Part shown: piece by piece, positions 56,280 to 64,000 of the stretch
Numbering within the stretch: the stretch's first letter is position 1
How the letters are laid out: every line of letters begins with the position of its first letter
Source: Pseudomonas fluorescens
GTDB lineage: Bacteria; Pseudomonadota; Gammaproteobacteria; Pseudomonadales; Pseudomonadaceae
Length of the DNA stretch: 64,000 nt
Direction: 5' to 3'
NCBI RefSeq assembly: GCF_018614775.1
Contig: NZ_JAGGOF010000002.1
Coordinates: 62,001-126,000, forward strand
The notes under the pieces: model-generated
Told to the model about the DNA's origin: nothing
Seen by the model: the letters and a program-made list of their open reading frames with translations, nothing else
Database searches by the model: none
Translations under genes and position numbers: made by a program

Positions 56280-56369
56280 GTGGGAGCGAGCCTGCTCGCG
56301 ATAGCGGTGTATCAGCCAACATTGATATTGCCTGACCTGACGCTATCGCGAGCAGGCTCGCTCCCACAG
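56280..56369. repeat. REP doublet (BIME)
   Basis: Left unit gtgggagcgagcctgctcgcg and right unit cgcgagcaggctcgctcccac, inverted, about 46 bp apart. It fills most of the 334-bp gap 56098-56431; no other element is seen there. Confidence 0.9.
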
Positions 56370-56431
56370 GGGGCATAAGGTGTGTTTAAGGTTTTACTGC
56401 GTTCCTCTGTTATTTCCTGGCGTTTTTACTG

Positions 56432-57382
56432 ATGAAAACCGTTGCAATGGTGCTGTTCCCGAACTTCCTGCTGCTCGACATGGCCGGGCCTCTGGAAGTG
56501 TTCTCGATCGCCAATCGGTATCTCGCTGCAGATGACCGTTATCAGCTGTTGACCCTCGGGACCGAGCGCGGCCCGTTGCGTGCTTCAAATGGCGTGACGG
56601 TGCAGGCCGATATCCACATCGACCAGGCGTGGGCGGCCTACGACGTGTTGCTGGTACCGGGTGGGCCGGGCGCCTATGACGATCGGCATCGCGGGTTGCA
56701 CATCTGGCTGCGGGCCGCGGCGCAACGGGCCACGCGCTACGGCTCGATCTGCACCGGCGCCTTTGTGCTCGGTGAGGCCGGGTTGCTCGACGGTTACCGC
56801 GTCACCACCCACTGGCATTACACCGAACGACTGATCCAGCGTTTCCCCAAGGCGCTGGTGGAAACCGACAAGATCTTCCTGCAGGACCGTCGCCTGTTCA
56901 CCTCCGGCGGCGTCACGGCCGGTATCGACCTGGCACTGGCCATCGTTGCCCAGGACCATGGCCGCAAAGTGGCACTGGACGTGGCCAAGGTGTTGCTGGT
57001 GGTGATGAAGCGCCAGGGCGGGCAGGCGCAGTTCAGCCCGCTGGTAGCGACCGTGGCGGCGCAGGAATCGGCCATCACCCGGGTGCAGAACCATGTGATG
57101 GAGCATTTGGAGGAGCCGTACACCATCGAGCGCATGGCGGCGCTGGCGGCCATGAGTGCGCGGCACTTTGCCCGGATGTTCGCCCGGGAGGTGAAGATGA
57201 CGCCGATGGAATTCCTGCAAGGTGCGCGCATCGACCGCGCCCGCCAGCTCCTGGAAAGCACCGATCTGCCCCTCAAGACCGTGGCCTTTCGCAGCGGCTT
57301 CGGCAGTGTCCGGCACATGCGCTCGCTGTTCAGCGAAAAGCTCGGCCTGACCCCGGTTCAGTACCGCCAGCAGTTCAGTTGA
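56432..57382 (+). CDS. GlxA-type AraC-family regulator
   Basis: 316 aa. DJ-1/PfpI domain with LVPGGPGAYDD and the nucleophile-elbow sequence GSICTGAFVLGEAGLLDG (Cys retained), then an AraC domain (YTIERMAALAAMSARHFARM, LPLKTVAFRSGFGSVRHMRS). It sits between the pirin and a wHTH-ATPase regulator; no obvious target operon is adjacent. Confidence 0.87.
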   Translation: MKTVAMVLFPNFLLLDMAGPLEVFSIANRYLAADDRYQLLTLGTERGPLRASNGVTVQADIHIDQAWAAYDVLLVPGGPGAYDDRHRGLHIWLRAAAQRATRYGSICTGAFVLGEAGLLDGYRVTTHWHYTERLIQRFPKALVETDKIFLQDRRLFTSGGVTAGIDLALAIVAQDHGRKVALDVAKVLLVVMKRQGGQAQFSPLVATVAAQESAITRVQNHVMEHLEEPYTIERMAALAAMSARHFARMFAREVKMTPMEFLQGARIDRARQLLESTDLPLKTVAFRSGFGSVRHMRSLFSEKLGLTPVQYRQQFS

Positions 57383-57565
57383 GCCACGGGTGTCCGTCCA
57401 GGGCACCGTCATGTCCGTGGTGCGTCCTGTGCCAGCATTGTTCTGTGGGCGATGACTGCCAAGATACCCGCACACCCTCTGGAAAGGATGTGCAGGAGCC
57501 GGGGCAGACGCGTTTGTCGATTCGCAGCGTCATGCCCGCAGCGGTTATCCGGCGCTGGATCGCCC

Positions 57566-59032
57566 ATGAACAGTTTCATCAAACCCGATACCGAAGTGGC
57601 GGTGGGCTTCGGTCCGTTTGCCTTTTACCGGCAGCAACGGCTGGTCACCCGTGATGGCGAGCCGCTCGGGCTGGGGGGGCGGGCCCTGGATATTCTCCAG
57701 GTGTTGGTGGAGCACGCCGGCACCTACGTCAGCAAGCAAGCGCTCCTGGCCTGTGTCTGGCCCGACAGCGTCGTCGAGGAAATCAACCTGCGCGTGCACA
57801 TCGCGGCGCTGCGGCGGGCCTTTGGTGACGGGCAGGACGGTAGTCAGTACATCCTCAATGATCCTCGGCAGGGCTATTGCTTTGTGGCCTCCCTGTCTGC
57901 GCCACCGCGCCGTGAACGGCACAACCTGCCGGCGCGGCTGAGCCCGGTGATCGGGCGCGATAAGGTGCTGGGGCGCCTGCTGGCCGACGTACCGCGCCAG
58001 CGCCTGACCACCGTGACCGGCCCAGGCGGTGTCGGCAAGACCACTGTGGTACTGCGGGCAGCGGAGCTGTTGCTGGAGCATTTTGCGGACGGTGCCTGGT
58101 TCGTTGACTTCGCCGCCATCAGTGACCCGGACCAGGTGCGCACGCACGTGGCCCGCGCGTTGGGGATTACGTCTGATGGCTTGGACCGGCACCTGCAACC
58201 CTGTCGCCTGTTGCTGGTGCTCGATGGTTGCGAGCATCTGCTGGACGCCTGTCGGGAGCTGGCCGGAATGCTGGGCGCAGCGGCACCCGATGTGTCGTTG
58301 CTGTTGAGCAGCCGCGAACCCCTGAACATCGTCGATGAAAACGTAGTGCAATTACCCGGCCTGACGCTCGCGTCGCCCCTTGAGCCCGCACACCAACTAT
58401 GGGCGTCCCCGGCAACGCAGTTGCTGATCGAACGGGTCGGCGCTCGGCAGCAGGGTTTCACGCCCACGGATCGCGACCTGGTGGCGATCGGGCAAATCTG
58501 CCAACGCCTGGATGGGTTGCCGCTGGCGCTGGAACTGGCGGCTGCCCAGGTTGGGGTGCTGGGCGTGGCCGGTGTCCTCGAACAATTGGAGCAAGGCTTC
58601 TCGTTGTTGAGCCACGGACGGCGTACCGCGGTGGCCCGTCATCGAAGCCTGGAGGCCATGCTCGATTGGAGTTTCGAACGCCTGAGCGCCGCGGAGCAAA
58701 CGGTCTTTGAGCGCCTGGCGGTGTTTGACAGACCCTTCACCCTGAAGACGGCAACGGCGGTGATCAGTTGCCCTGAAGTGGGTGTCGAGCAGTTGCCCTG
58801 GCTGCTGTCACGGCTGGCGAGTCAGTCCCTGCTGAGGGTCGAGCAGTGCGCCAACGGGGTCAGGTTTTCCTGGCTGCGCACGACCCGCGCCTATGCCCTG
58901 GAAAAACTCCGGCGCAGTGGCGGGTGGTCGCTGTACCAGCGCCGCTACGTCTTGCAGGATGCCTGGAAGCCGCTGCATTCAAGACCCGCACCGCCCAGAC
59001 AGGTCCTGGAGCAGCGCGTCGGCCTCCAGTAA
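57566..59032 (+). CDS. Winged-helix/NTPase regulator without TPR domain
   Basis: 488 aa. OmpR/CadC-type winged helix at residues 10-110 (LGGRALDILQVLVEHAGTYV, VVEEINLRVHIAALRRAFGD), then a STAND/NB-ARC-like NTPase with P-loop GPGGVGKT (152-159), LLVLDGCEHLLD and the motif QRLDGLPLALELAAAQV. It lacks the long C-terminal TPR part of its 935-aa relative and ends with about 20 residues read on the strand opposite that gene. Start ATG 57566 is placed by the winged-helix position. Confidence 0.83.
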   Translation: MNSFIKPDTEVAVGFGPFAFYRQQRLVTRDGEPLGLGGRALDILQVLVEHAGTYVSKQALLACVWPDSVVEEINLRVHIAALRRAFGDGQDGSQYILNDPRQGYCFVASLSAPPRRERHNLPARLSPVIGRDKVLGRLLADVPRQRLTTVTGPGGVGKTTVVLRAAELLLEHFADGAWFVDFAAISDPDQVRTHVARALGITSDGLDRHLQPCRLLLVLDGCEHLLDACRELAGMLGAAAPDVSLLLSSREPLNIVDENVVQLPGLTLASPLEPAHQLWASPATQLLIERVGARQQGFTPTDRDLVAIGQICQRLDGLPLALELAAAQVGVLGVAGVLEQLEQGFSLLSHGRRTAVARHRSLEAMLDWSFERLSAAEQTVFERLAVFDRPFTLKTATAVISCPEVGVEQLPWLLSRLASQSLLRVEQCANGVRFSWLRTTRAYALEKLRRSGGWSLYQRRYVLQDAWKPLHSRPAPPRQVLEQRVGLQ

Positions 59033-61786
59033 ATCGGGGGTGTCGAAGCCTTCGGTGAAGCGCCGGTAGACCGGCCCGAGCAGTTCCAGCGCGGCCCGCC
59101 CCTGGCCCCGGCGTTGCCATAACCGCGCCAGGGACGTGGCGCTGCGCAGTTCCCAGGCCAGGGCATGGTCACGGTGGGCCACCGCCAATGCTGTCTGCAG
59201 CTGTGCTTCGGCGCGATCCTCAAGGGCCGGGTCGTTGCGGGCGAGCAAGGTTTGCGCGTCGGCGCGCAGGAGCTCCGCCGAGCACCAGCCTGCCGCGCCG
59301 CTGTGGGCACGCTCCAGTTGCGCCGTACTGACGCTACCGGCGCGCAGGGTGGCGACGATGTCCTGCACCAGCCTTGCACTTGCCGACTCCGTTTCCAGGG
59401 GTTCGTTATCGAAGGCGCGGACGTAATAGCGGGCCCAATCGTGGAAGAACATCACGAAATGCTTCTTCGTCTGGTATTGCAACAAATCGAGCCGGTCCCG
59501 GGCGGTGGCGTGATCGCCGTTGTAGCAGGCGATCACGCAACCGGCCAGCGCCAGGGTGTAGCAGATCGATGTGCCATGGTCGATCTGCAGGGCAATCTGC
59601 AACGCCAGGTCGGCGGTGCGTTGGGCCTTCTCGGGGAAACCCTGTAGCCACAGGATGCGCGCCAGAATGGTCAGCGAGGCCACGCTCTGGTCGTACTGCA
59701 CGCCGAAGCCATGGGTGAAGCGGCTGAGATGACCGCTCTGGGCCATGCGCTGGATCACTTGCTCGGCGTCGCGCCGTGCCGCGCCCTGGTCCCCGGCGAA
59801 ATGCAACGCCAGGACCCGCAGGCGCTGGGCGCTCAGGGACAGGGTCGGGTCGCCCCGCGTGCCCAGCCGGTCGAAGTCCTGGCTTTGCTCCAGCGCCAGC
59901 CCGTAATTACCGCAACTGAGGTTGACGGCCATATGACCCGATACCGCCCGCAACTCGCCCGCCAAGTCCTGGTTTTGCTGCGCCAGCTGCCGGGCGATGA
60001 CGAAGGCATGGATGGTGGCCGGCGTGCCGCCCTCGGTGTGGTAGCTGTAGCTGCCATGGGCCAGTTCCAGGGCGAGGGTCAGCTTCGGGCAGGGCATGGG
60101 GCTGGCGCGGAGCAGTTCCAGTGCCTTGCTGACGTAGAGGCCATGCTCCTTGAGCAATGACAGCTCCTGCCAGAGGGGCAAGGTGCGCGCGGTCAGGCGG
60201 ATCGCCACGGCACGCGCGCCCTGGGGACCCAATCCCCAATCGAGCGCCGCGCGTATATCGTCGCGATAAGCGGCGTAGCGGGCGATCCACAGGTGCGTAG
60301 GGGTGGTTTGCCAATCGTCCTCGGCCTGCTTCATCAGCGTCAGGCAACGTTCGGCGTGACGCTCCCGGCTGGCGGACAACTCTACGGCGTCGGTCAGTTT
60401 TTCGAGGGCATAGCTGCGGGTCGTGTCCAACAGGCGATAGCGCACCTCTTCATCGCCAATCTCGACGTTGAGCAACGATTTGGCGACCAACTGGCTGACC
60501 GAGACCAGCACTTGCTCGGGCGCAACCTGCTGGCCGACGATCACCGCGGCAGCCGATGTCAGGTTGAAGCTGCCCATGAACACCGCCAGCCGCCGCAGGC
60601 ACGTCTGCTCGCACGAGGTGAGCAGCGCAAAGCTCCAATCCAGTGTGGCACGCAAGGTTTGCTGGCGTGGTTCAGCGTCGGCGCTGTTGTGAAGCAGGGC
60701 ACTGCTGGCCAGCAATTGCTGGTGCAGCTCTTGTACCGTGAACCGGCTGATTTGCGCGGCAGCCAGCTCGATGGCCAGGGGAATGCCGTCCAGTCGCTGG
60801 CAGATCTCGGCCACCCACGGCACCTCGCGGTCGGTCAGCTCGAAGTCGTCGCGGCTGGCCATCGCGCGCTCGGCGAACAGTTGCAGGGCCGGGTACTCCA
60901 GGGCTGGATAACCTTCGACGGGCATCTCCCTCGGCGGGAACGCCAGGGCGTCCAGATGCTGTACGTGCTCGCCCTCGGCGCGCAGGCCTTCGCGACTGGT
61001 GGCGAGGATATGCAGGTGCGGGGCGCCGCGCAGCAGGGTTTCGCTGAGCTGGGCGACGGCGTCGATCAGGTGCTCGCAGTTGTCGATCACCAGCAGCAGG
61101 CGCCGCTCCTTGAGCTGGCGGGCAATGGCGTCCAGCGGGTCGCCGTCCTGCAACGGCAGGTCCAGCAGCGCCGCCAGGTTGGGCGCGATCATGGCCGGGT
61201 CGTTCAGGGGGGCCAGGTCCAGCAGGTAAGTGCCGTCGCGGTAGTGGCCGATCAGCCGTTCGGCGACCCGCAAGGCAACGGTGGTCTTGCCGATGCCGCC
61301 GGTCCCGACCAGGGTGATAAAGCGTTTTCGCGGCAGTTGCGCCACCAGGCTTTCCAGCAAGGCGTGCCGGCCGATCATGCGGGTATGCCGCAGCGGCAGG
61401 TTGCGCGCCAGGGAAGGGTGGGGCATTTGCACCGGCGGTTCGAGGGGTTCAAGTGACACGGGGGCGACAAAACTGTAGCCGCGCTGTGCCACGGTGATGA
61501 TGTAGCGCTGGCCAGCCTGGCCATCGCCCAGGGCCTTGCGCAGTGCTGCGACGTGCACGCGCAGGTTGGTGTCTTCGACGATGCTTTTGGGCCAGACACG
61601 GGCGATCAGTTGTTGCTTGCTCACCACTTGCCCGGCGTGTTCGAGCAGCACCAGCAGGATCTCCACCGCCCGGCGTCCCAGGCGCAACGGTTGCCCGGCT
61701 TCCAGCACCAGGTGCTGCTGAGGATGCACCCGGTAAGGGCCGAAGTGCACCGTCTGTTCGGCGGGCAGGCTGGGAGAGTGGTTCAT
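58979..61786 (-). CDS. Winged-helix/NTPase/TPR regulator
   Basis: 935 aa from ATG 61786 (MNHSPSLPAEQ); a GTG at 61810 would add eight residues. Winged helix at 12-110, P-loop GTGGIGKT at 161-168, LLLVIDNCEHLIDA, QRLDGIPLAIELAAAQI, then a long helical region from about 450 to the end with TPR-like repeats. This is the AfsR/MalT-like plan of a ligand-gated regulator, homologous to the 488-aa gene it meets tail to tail (54-bp overlap). Confidence 0.85.
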   Translation of the reverse strand: MNHSPSLPAEQTVHFGPYRVHPQQHLVLEAGQPLRLGRRAVEILLVLLEHAGQVVSKQQLIARVWPKSIVEDTNLRVHVAALRKALGDGQAGQRYIITVAQRGYSFVAPVSLEPLEPPVQMPHPSLARNLPLRHTRMIGRHALLESLVAQLPRKRFITLVGTGGIGKTTVALRVAERLIGHYRDGTYLLDLAPLNDPAMIAPNLAALLDLPLQDGDPLDAIARQLKERRLLLVIDNCEHLIDAVAQLSETLLRGAPHLHILATSREGLRAEGEHVQHLDALAFPPREMPVEGYPALEYPALQLFAERAMASRDDFELTDREVPWVAEICQRLDGIPLAIELAAAQISRFTVQELHQQLLASSALLHNSADAEPRQQTLRATLDWSFALLTSCEQTCLRRLAVFMGSFNLTSAAAVIVGQQVAPEQVLVSVSQLVAKSLLNVEIGDEEVRYRLLDTTRSYALEKLTDAVELSASRERHAERCLTLMKQAEDDWQTTPTHLWIARYAAYRDDIRAALDWGLGPQGARAVAIRLTARTLPLWQELSLLKEHGLYVSKALELLRASPMPCPKLTLALELAHGSYSYHTEGGTPATIHAFVIARQLAQQNQDLAGELRAVSGHMAVNLSCGNYGLALEQSQDFDRLGTRGDPTLSLSAQRLRVLALHFAGDQGAARRDAEQVIQRMAQSGHLSRFTHGFGVQYDQSVASLTILARILWLQGFPEKAQRTADLALQIALQIDHGTSICYTLALAGCVIACYNGDHATARDRLDLLQYQTKKHFVMFFHDWARYYVRAFDNEPLETESASARLVQDIVATLRAGSVSTAQLERAHSGAAGWCSAELLRADAQTLLARNDPALEDRAEAQLQTALAVAHRDHALAWELRSATSLARLWQRRGQGRAALELLGPVYRRFTEGFDTPDLLEADALLQDLSGRCGS

Positions 61787-61945
61787 CTTGCGCTCAATGT
61801 TCCGGGTCACTGTGCAGAGGTCTTAATCCGAGCATGTTCCTCAGGTTTGGGCTTGAGTGCAACGGTTTAGAGCCTTGGGGGGCAAGCTTGCTTACGAGGC
61901 GGCCTGGTAGCCGACCTGTTCTTTGGAGCGATCGCGTTCCCCTGT

Positions 61946-61969
61946 GGGAGCGAGCCTGCTCGCGATGAA
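61946..61969 (+). repeat. Single REP unit
   Basis: gtgggagcgagcctgctcgcg without an inverted partner, in the 323-bp gap between the NTPase regulator and the hydrolase. The rest of 61787-62109 looks like promoter sequence only. Confidence 0.8.
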
Positions 61970-62109
61970 GTTGCCTCGACGCCCGGGGAACTCATCGCTT
62001 TCAGCGCCGGCAAGCCTTGCTTCCACAAAAAATTAACAACGTTTAACTCACGCACTGGACTCCGCTGACCGGACCATGAAGCCATCCACTTATCTCAAGG
62101 AAGCATGTC

Positions 62110-62931
62110 ATGAGCACCTTTATCACCCGCGACGGCACTGAGATTTACTACAAGGATTGGGGCAGTGGACAACCGGTGGTGTTCAGCCACGGCTGGCCGT
62201 TGAACTCCGACAGTTGGGAGGCGCAGATGATGTTCCTGGCTTCCAACGGCTACCGGGTGATCGCCCACGACCGCCGTGGGCACGGGCGCTCCAGCCAGCC
62301 TTGGGATGGCAACGACATGGACACCTACGCCGATGACCTGGCCGAACTGATCGAGCGGCTGGACTTGAAGGACGCGGTGTTGCTGGGCTTCTCCACCGGC
62401 GGTGGCGAGGTGGCGCGCTACATCGGTCGCCATGGTGCGGCGCGTGTTGCCAAGCTCGGTCTGATCTCGGCGGTGACGCCGCTGATGGTCAAGACCGCGT
62501 CCAACCCGGGCGGTTTGCCCATCGAGGTGTTCGACGGTTTCCGCCAGGCGTCCCTGGCTGACCGTTCTCAGCTATACAAAGATGTGGCCAGTGCGTTTTT
62601 CGGCGCCAACCGTCCGGGCGCCAAGGTGACCCAAGGCATGATCGACTGGTTCTGGATGCAGGGCATGCTTGCCGGCCACAAGAACACCTATGACTGCATC
62701 AAGGCGTTCTCGGAAACCGATCTGTCCGAAGACCTGCGCAACATCGATGTGCCGACCCTGGTGGTGCATGGCGATGACGACCAGGTGGTGCCGATCGAAA
62801 CCGCCGGCATCGCGGCGGCCAAGCTGTTGAAAAACTCGCAATTGCTGATCTATCCAGGCGCACCCCACGGACTGACCGATACCCACAAGGACCGGCTGAA
62901 CGCGGACCTGCTGGCGTTCATCCGGGGCTGA
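62110..62931 (+). CDS. Alpha/beta hydrolase (cofactor-free haloperoxidase-like)
   Basis: 273 aa. Nucleophile elbow GFSTGGGE (Ser95), oxyanion region [11 protein letters not shown], acid in HGDDDQVVP (about 222-224) and His in YPGAPHGL (about 253). The family includes non-heme chloroperoxidases and perhydrolases, in which peroxidase activity is usually a side reaction of an esterase. It begins behind AAGGAAGC, with a LysR gene downstream on the same strand. Confidence 0.9.
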   Translation: MSTFITRDGTEIYYKDWGSGQPVVFSHGWPLNSDSWEAQMMFLASNGYRVIAHDRRGHGRSSQPWDGNDMDTYADDLAELIERLDLKDAVLLGFSTGGGEVARYIGRHGAARVAKLGLISAVTPLMVKTASNPGGLPIEVFDGFRQASLADRSQLYKDVASAFFGANRPGAKVTQGMIDWFWMQGMLAGHKNTYDCIKAFSETDLSEDLRNIDVPTLVVHGDDDQVVPIETAGIAAAKLLKNSQLLIYPGAPHGLTDTHKDRLNADLLAFIRG

Positions 62932-62949
62932 TCAAGCCACGAGCCCCCT

Positions 62950-63039
62950 GTGGAAGCGGGCTTGCTCGCGAATGCGGTCCGACATTCAACACCTTCGTTG
63001 ACTGACACACCGCTTTCGCGAGCAAGCCCGCTCCCACAC
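62950..63039. repeat. REP doublet, variant sequence
   Basis: Left unit gtggaagcgggcttgctcgcg and right unit cgcgagcaagcccgctcccac, inverted. This is a slightly different REP type (gcggg core) from the others in the window. Confidence 0.85.
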
Positions 63040-63083
63040 AGGTCAAGCATTCACCAGGATTGGCAATCAACAGGACCAACCCT

Positions 63084-64000
63084 ATGAACCGCAACGATTT
63101 ACGCCGTCTCGACATGAACCTGCTGGTGATCTTCGAGGCGCTGATGTTCGAGAAGAACCTGACCCGCGTTGCTGAAAAGCTGTTCATGGGCCAGCCGGCG
63201 GTGAGCGCGGCGCTGGGGCGGCTGCGGGATCTGTTCGATGATCCGCTGCTGATCCGCCACGGTCGCGGCATGGAACCGACGCCTCGGGCGATGGCGATCC
63301 TGCGCGAGCTGCAACCGGCCATGGACACGATTTCCGGTGCAGTCAGCCGGGCCAAGGCGTTTGATCCGTCCACCAGTTGCGACGTGTTTCGCATCGGTCT
63401 GTCCGACGATGCCGAGTTCGGCCTGTTTCCACCGTTGTTGAGCCAACTGCGCGAAGAAGCACCGGGCATCATCGTGGTGGTGCGCCGGGCCAATTACCTG
63501 CTGATGTCGTCGCTGCTGGGCAGTGGCGAAATCAGCGTGGGCGTCAGCTACACCACCGACCTGCCGGCCAATGCCAAGCGCAAGAAACTGCGGGATATCC
63601 CCTGCAAGGTCCTGCGCGGCGACAACCGCCCGGGACCGCTGACCCTGGACGAATACTGCGAACGTCCCCACGCCATGGTGTCGTTCTCGGGTGACCTGAG
63701 CGGCAATATCGACCTGGACCTGGCCCGCATTGGCCGGACCCGCAAAGTGGTGTTGGGGGTGCCGCAATTCAGTGGCCTGCGCGCTTTGCTGGCCGGTACC
63801 GACTTGATTGCCACCGTGCCCGACTATGCCGCCTGCGCCCTGGTGGAAGGCTGCGCGTTGCGCGCCGAAGACCCGCCGTTCGAGATCAACGCGGCTGAGT
63901 TGTCGATGGTCTGGAGCGGCGTGCATGACAACGACCCCGCCGAGCGCTGGCTGCGTTCGCGCATTTCCACCCACATGTCCCAACCGTTGCCGGCCGCCGC
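63084..64000 (+). CDS. LysR-family regulator (3' end outside window)
   Basis: ATG 63084 (MNRNDLRRLDMNLLVIFEAL) begins a LysR winged helix (KNLTRVAEKLFMGQPAVSAA, LRDLFDDPLLIRHGRGMEPT) and a substrate-binding domain. About 305 codons are open to the window end, so only a few residues or the stop are missing. It lies 152 bp after the alpha/beta hydrolase and may control it or a gene beyond the window. Confidence 0.88.
   Translation, partial: MNRNDLRRLDMNLLVIFEALMFEKNLTRVAEKLFMGQPAVSAALGRLRDLFDDPLLIRHGRGMEPTPRAMAILRELQPAMDTISGAVSRAKAFDPSTSCDVFRIGLSDDAEFGLFPPLLSQLREEAPGIIVVVRRANYLLMSSLLGSGEISVGVSYTTDLPANAKRKKLRDIPCKVLRGDNRPGPLTLDEYCERPHAMVSFSGDLSGNIDLDLARIGRTRKVVLGVPQFSGLRALLAGTDLIATVPDYAACALVEGCALRAEDPPFEINAAELSMVWSGVHDNDPAERWLRSRISTHMSQPLPAA

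Overview
The window is a stretch of a Pseudomonas chromosome, most likely of the P. fluorescens group. The evidence is the high GC content, the gene order thrS-infC-rpmI-rplT-pheS-pheT-ihfA-merR-tRNA-Pro, an RsmE-type CsrA, DUF1654, and many REP/BIME palindromes (gtgggagcgagcctgctcgcg and its inverse). No rRNA or CRISPR array is visible.

Layout. 1-6.5 kb: ppiB (partial), glnS, cysS, a DUF2214 membrane protein, rsmE, a SPOR lipoprotein, and periplasmic endonuclease I coupled to DUF1654. 6.7-13.8 kb: a complete ribose operon rbsBACRKD ending in an exported nucleoside hydrolase, behind a perfect LacI-type palindrome. 13.9-15.9 kb: small conserved proteins and a cold-shock protein. 16.1-23.7 kb: the translation cluster. 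The thrS leader carries two 7-nt-loop hairpins that present threonine anticodons (GGU, UGU), and a 136-bp palindromic MITE-like element lies between pheS and pheT. 23.8-26.4 kb: tRNA-Pro(GGG), followed by a lower-GC insertion with an AAA ATPase/DUF4276 (TOPRIM-like) pair and a truncated ParD-like antitoxin; this is a candidate anti-phage island. 26.4-33.6 kb: a meta-cleavage aromatic catabolic operon (FAH hydrolase, extradiol dioxygenase, MhpA-like flavin hydroxylase, beta-barrel porin, MFS transporter) with a divergent GntR/FCD regulator.

33.7-49.6 kb is the most unusual part: a tightly packed, apparently single 12-gene minus-strand operon. Its first six genes are an ebo cluster (eboD-C-A-B-E-F), known in cyanobacteria for moving a scytonemin precursor to the periplasm and reported in a P. 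fluorescens strain as the EDB locus needed for nematode repellence. Here eboD is fused to an N-terminal VTT/DedA-like membrane domain. The next six genes are two paralogous pairs of a secreted single-CxxCH protein with a large unknown protein that has no signal peptide, a Cys-rich secreted protein between the pairs, and a beta-propeller protein recalling ScyD/ScyE. I read the whole as an export and periplasmic maturation system for an unknown small molecule, with the six-gene tail as its undescribed part.

49.8-64 kb: a DKNYY-repeat protein, an amino-acid-type dCache chemoreceptor, two GlxA/AraC-type regulators, a pirin, two related winged-helix/NTPase regulators that meet tail to tail, an alpha/beta hydrolase and a LysR regulator cut by the window end.
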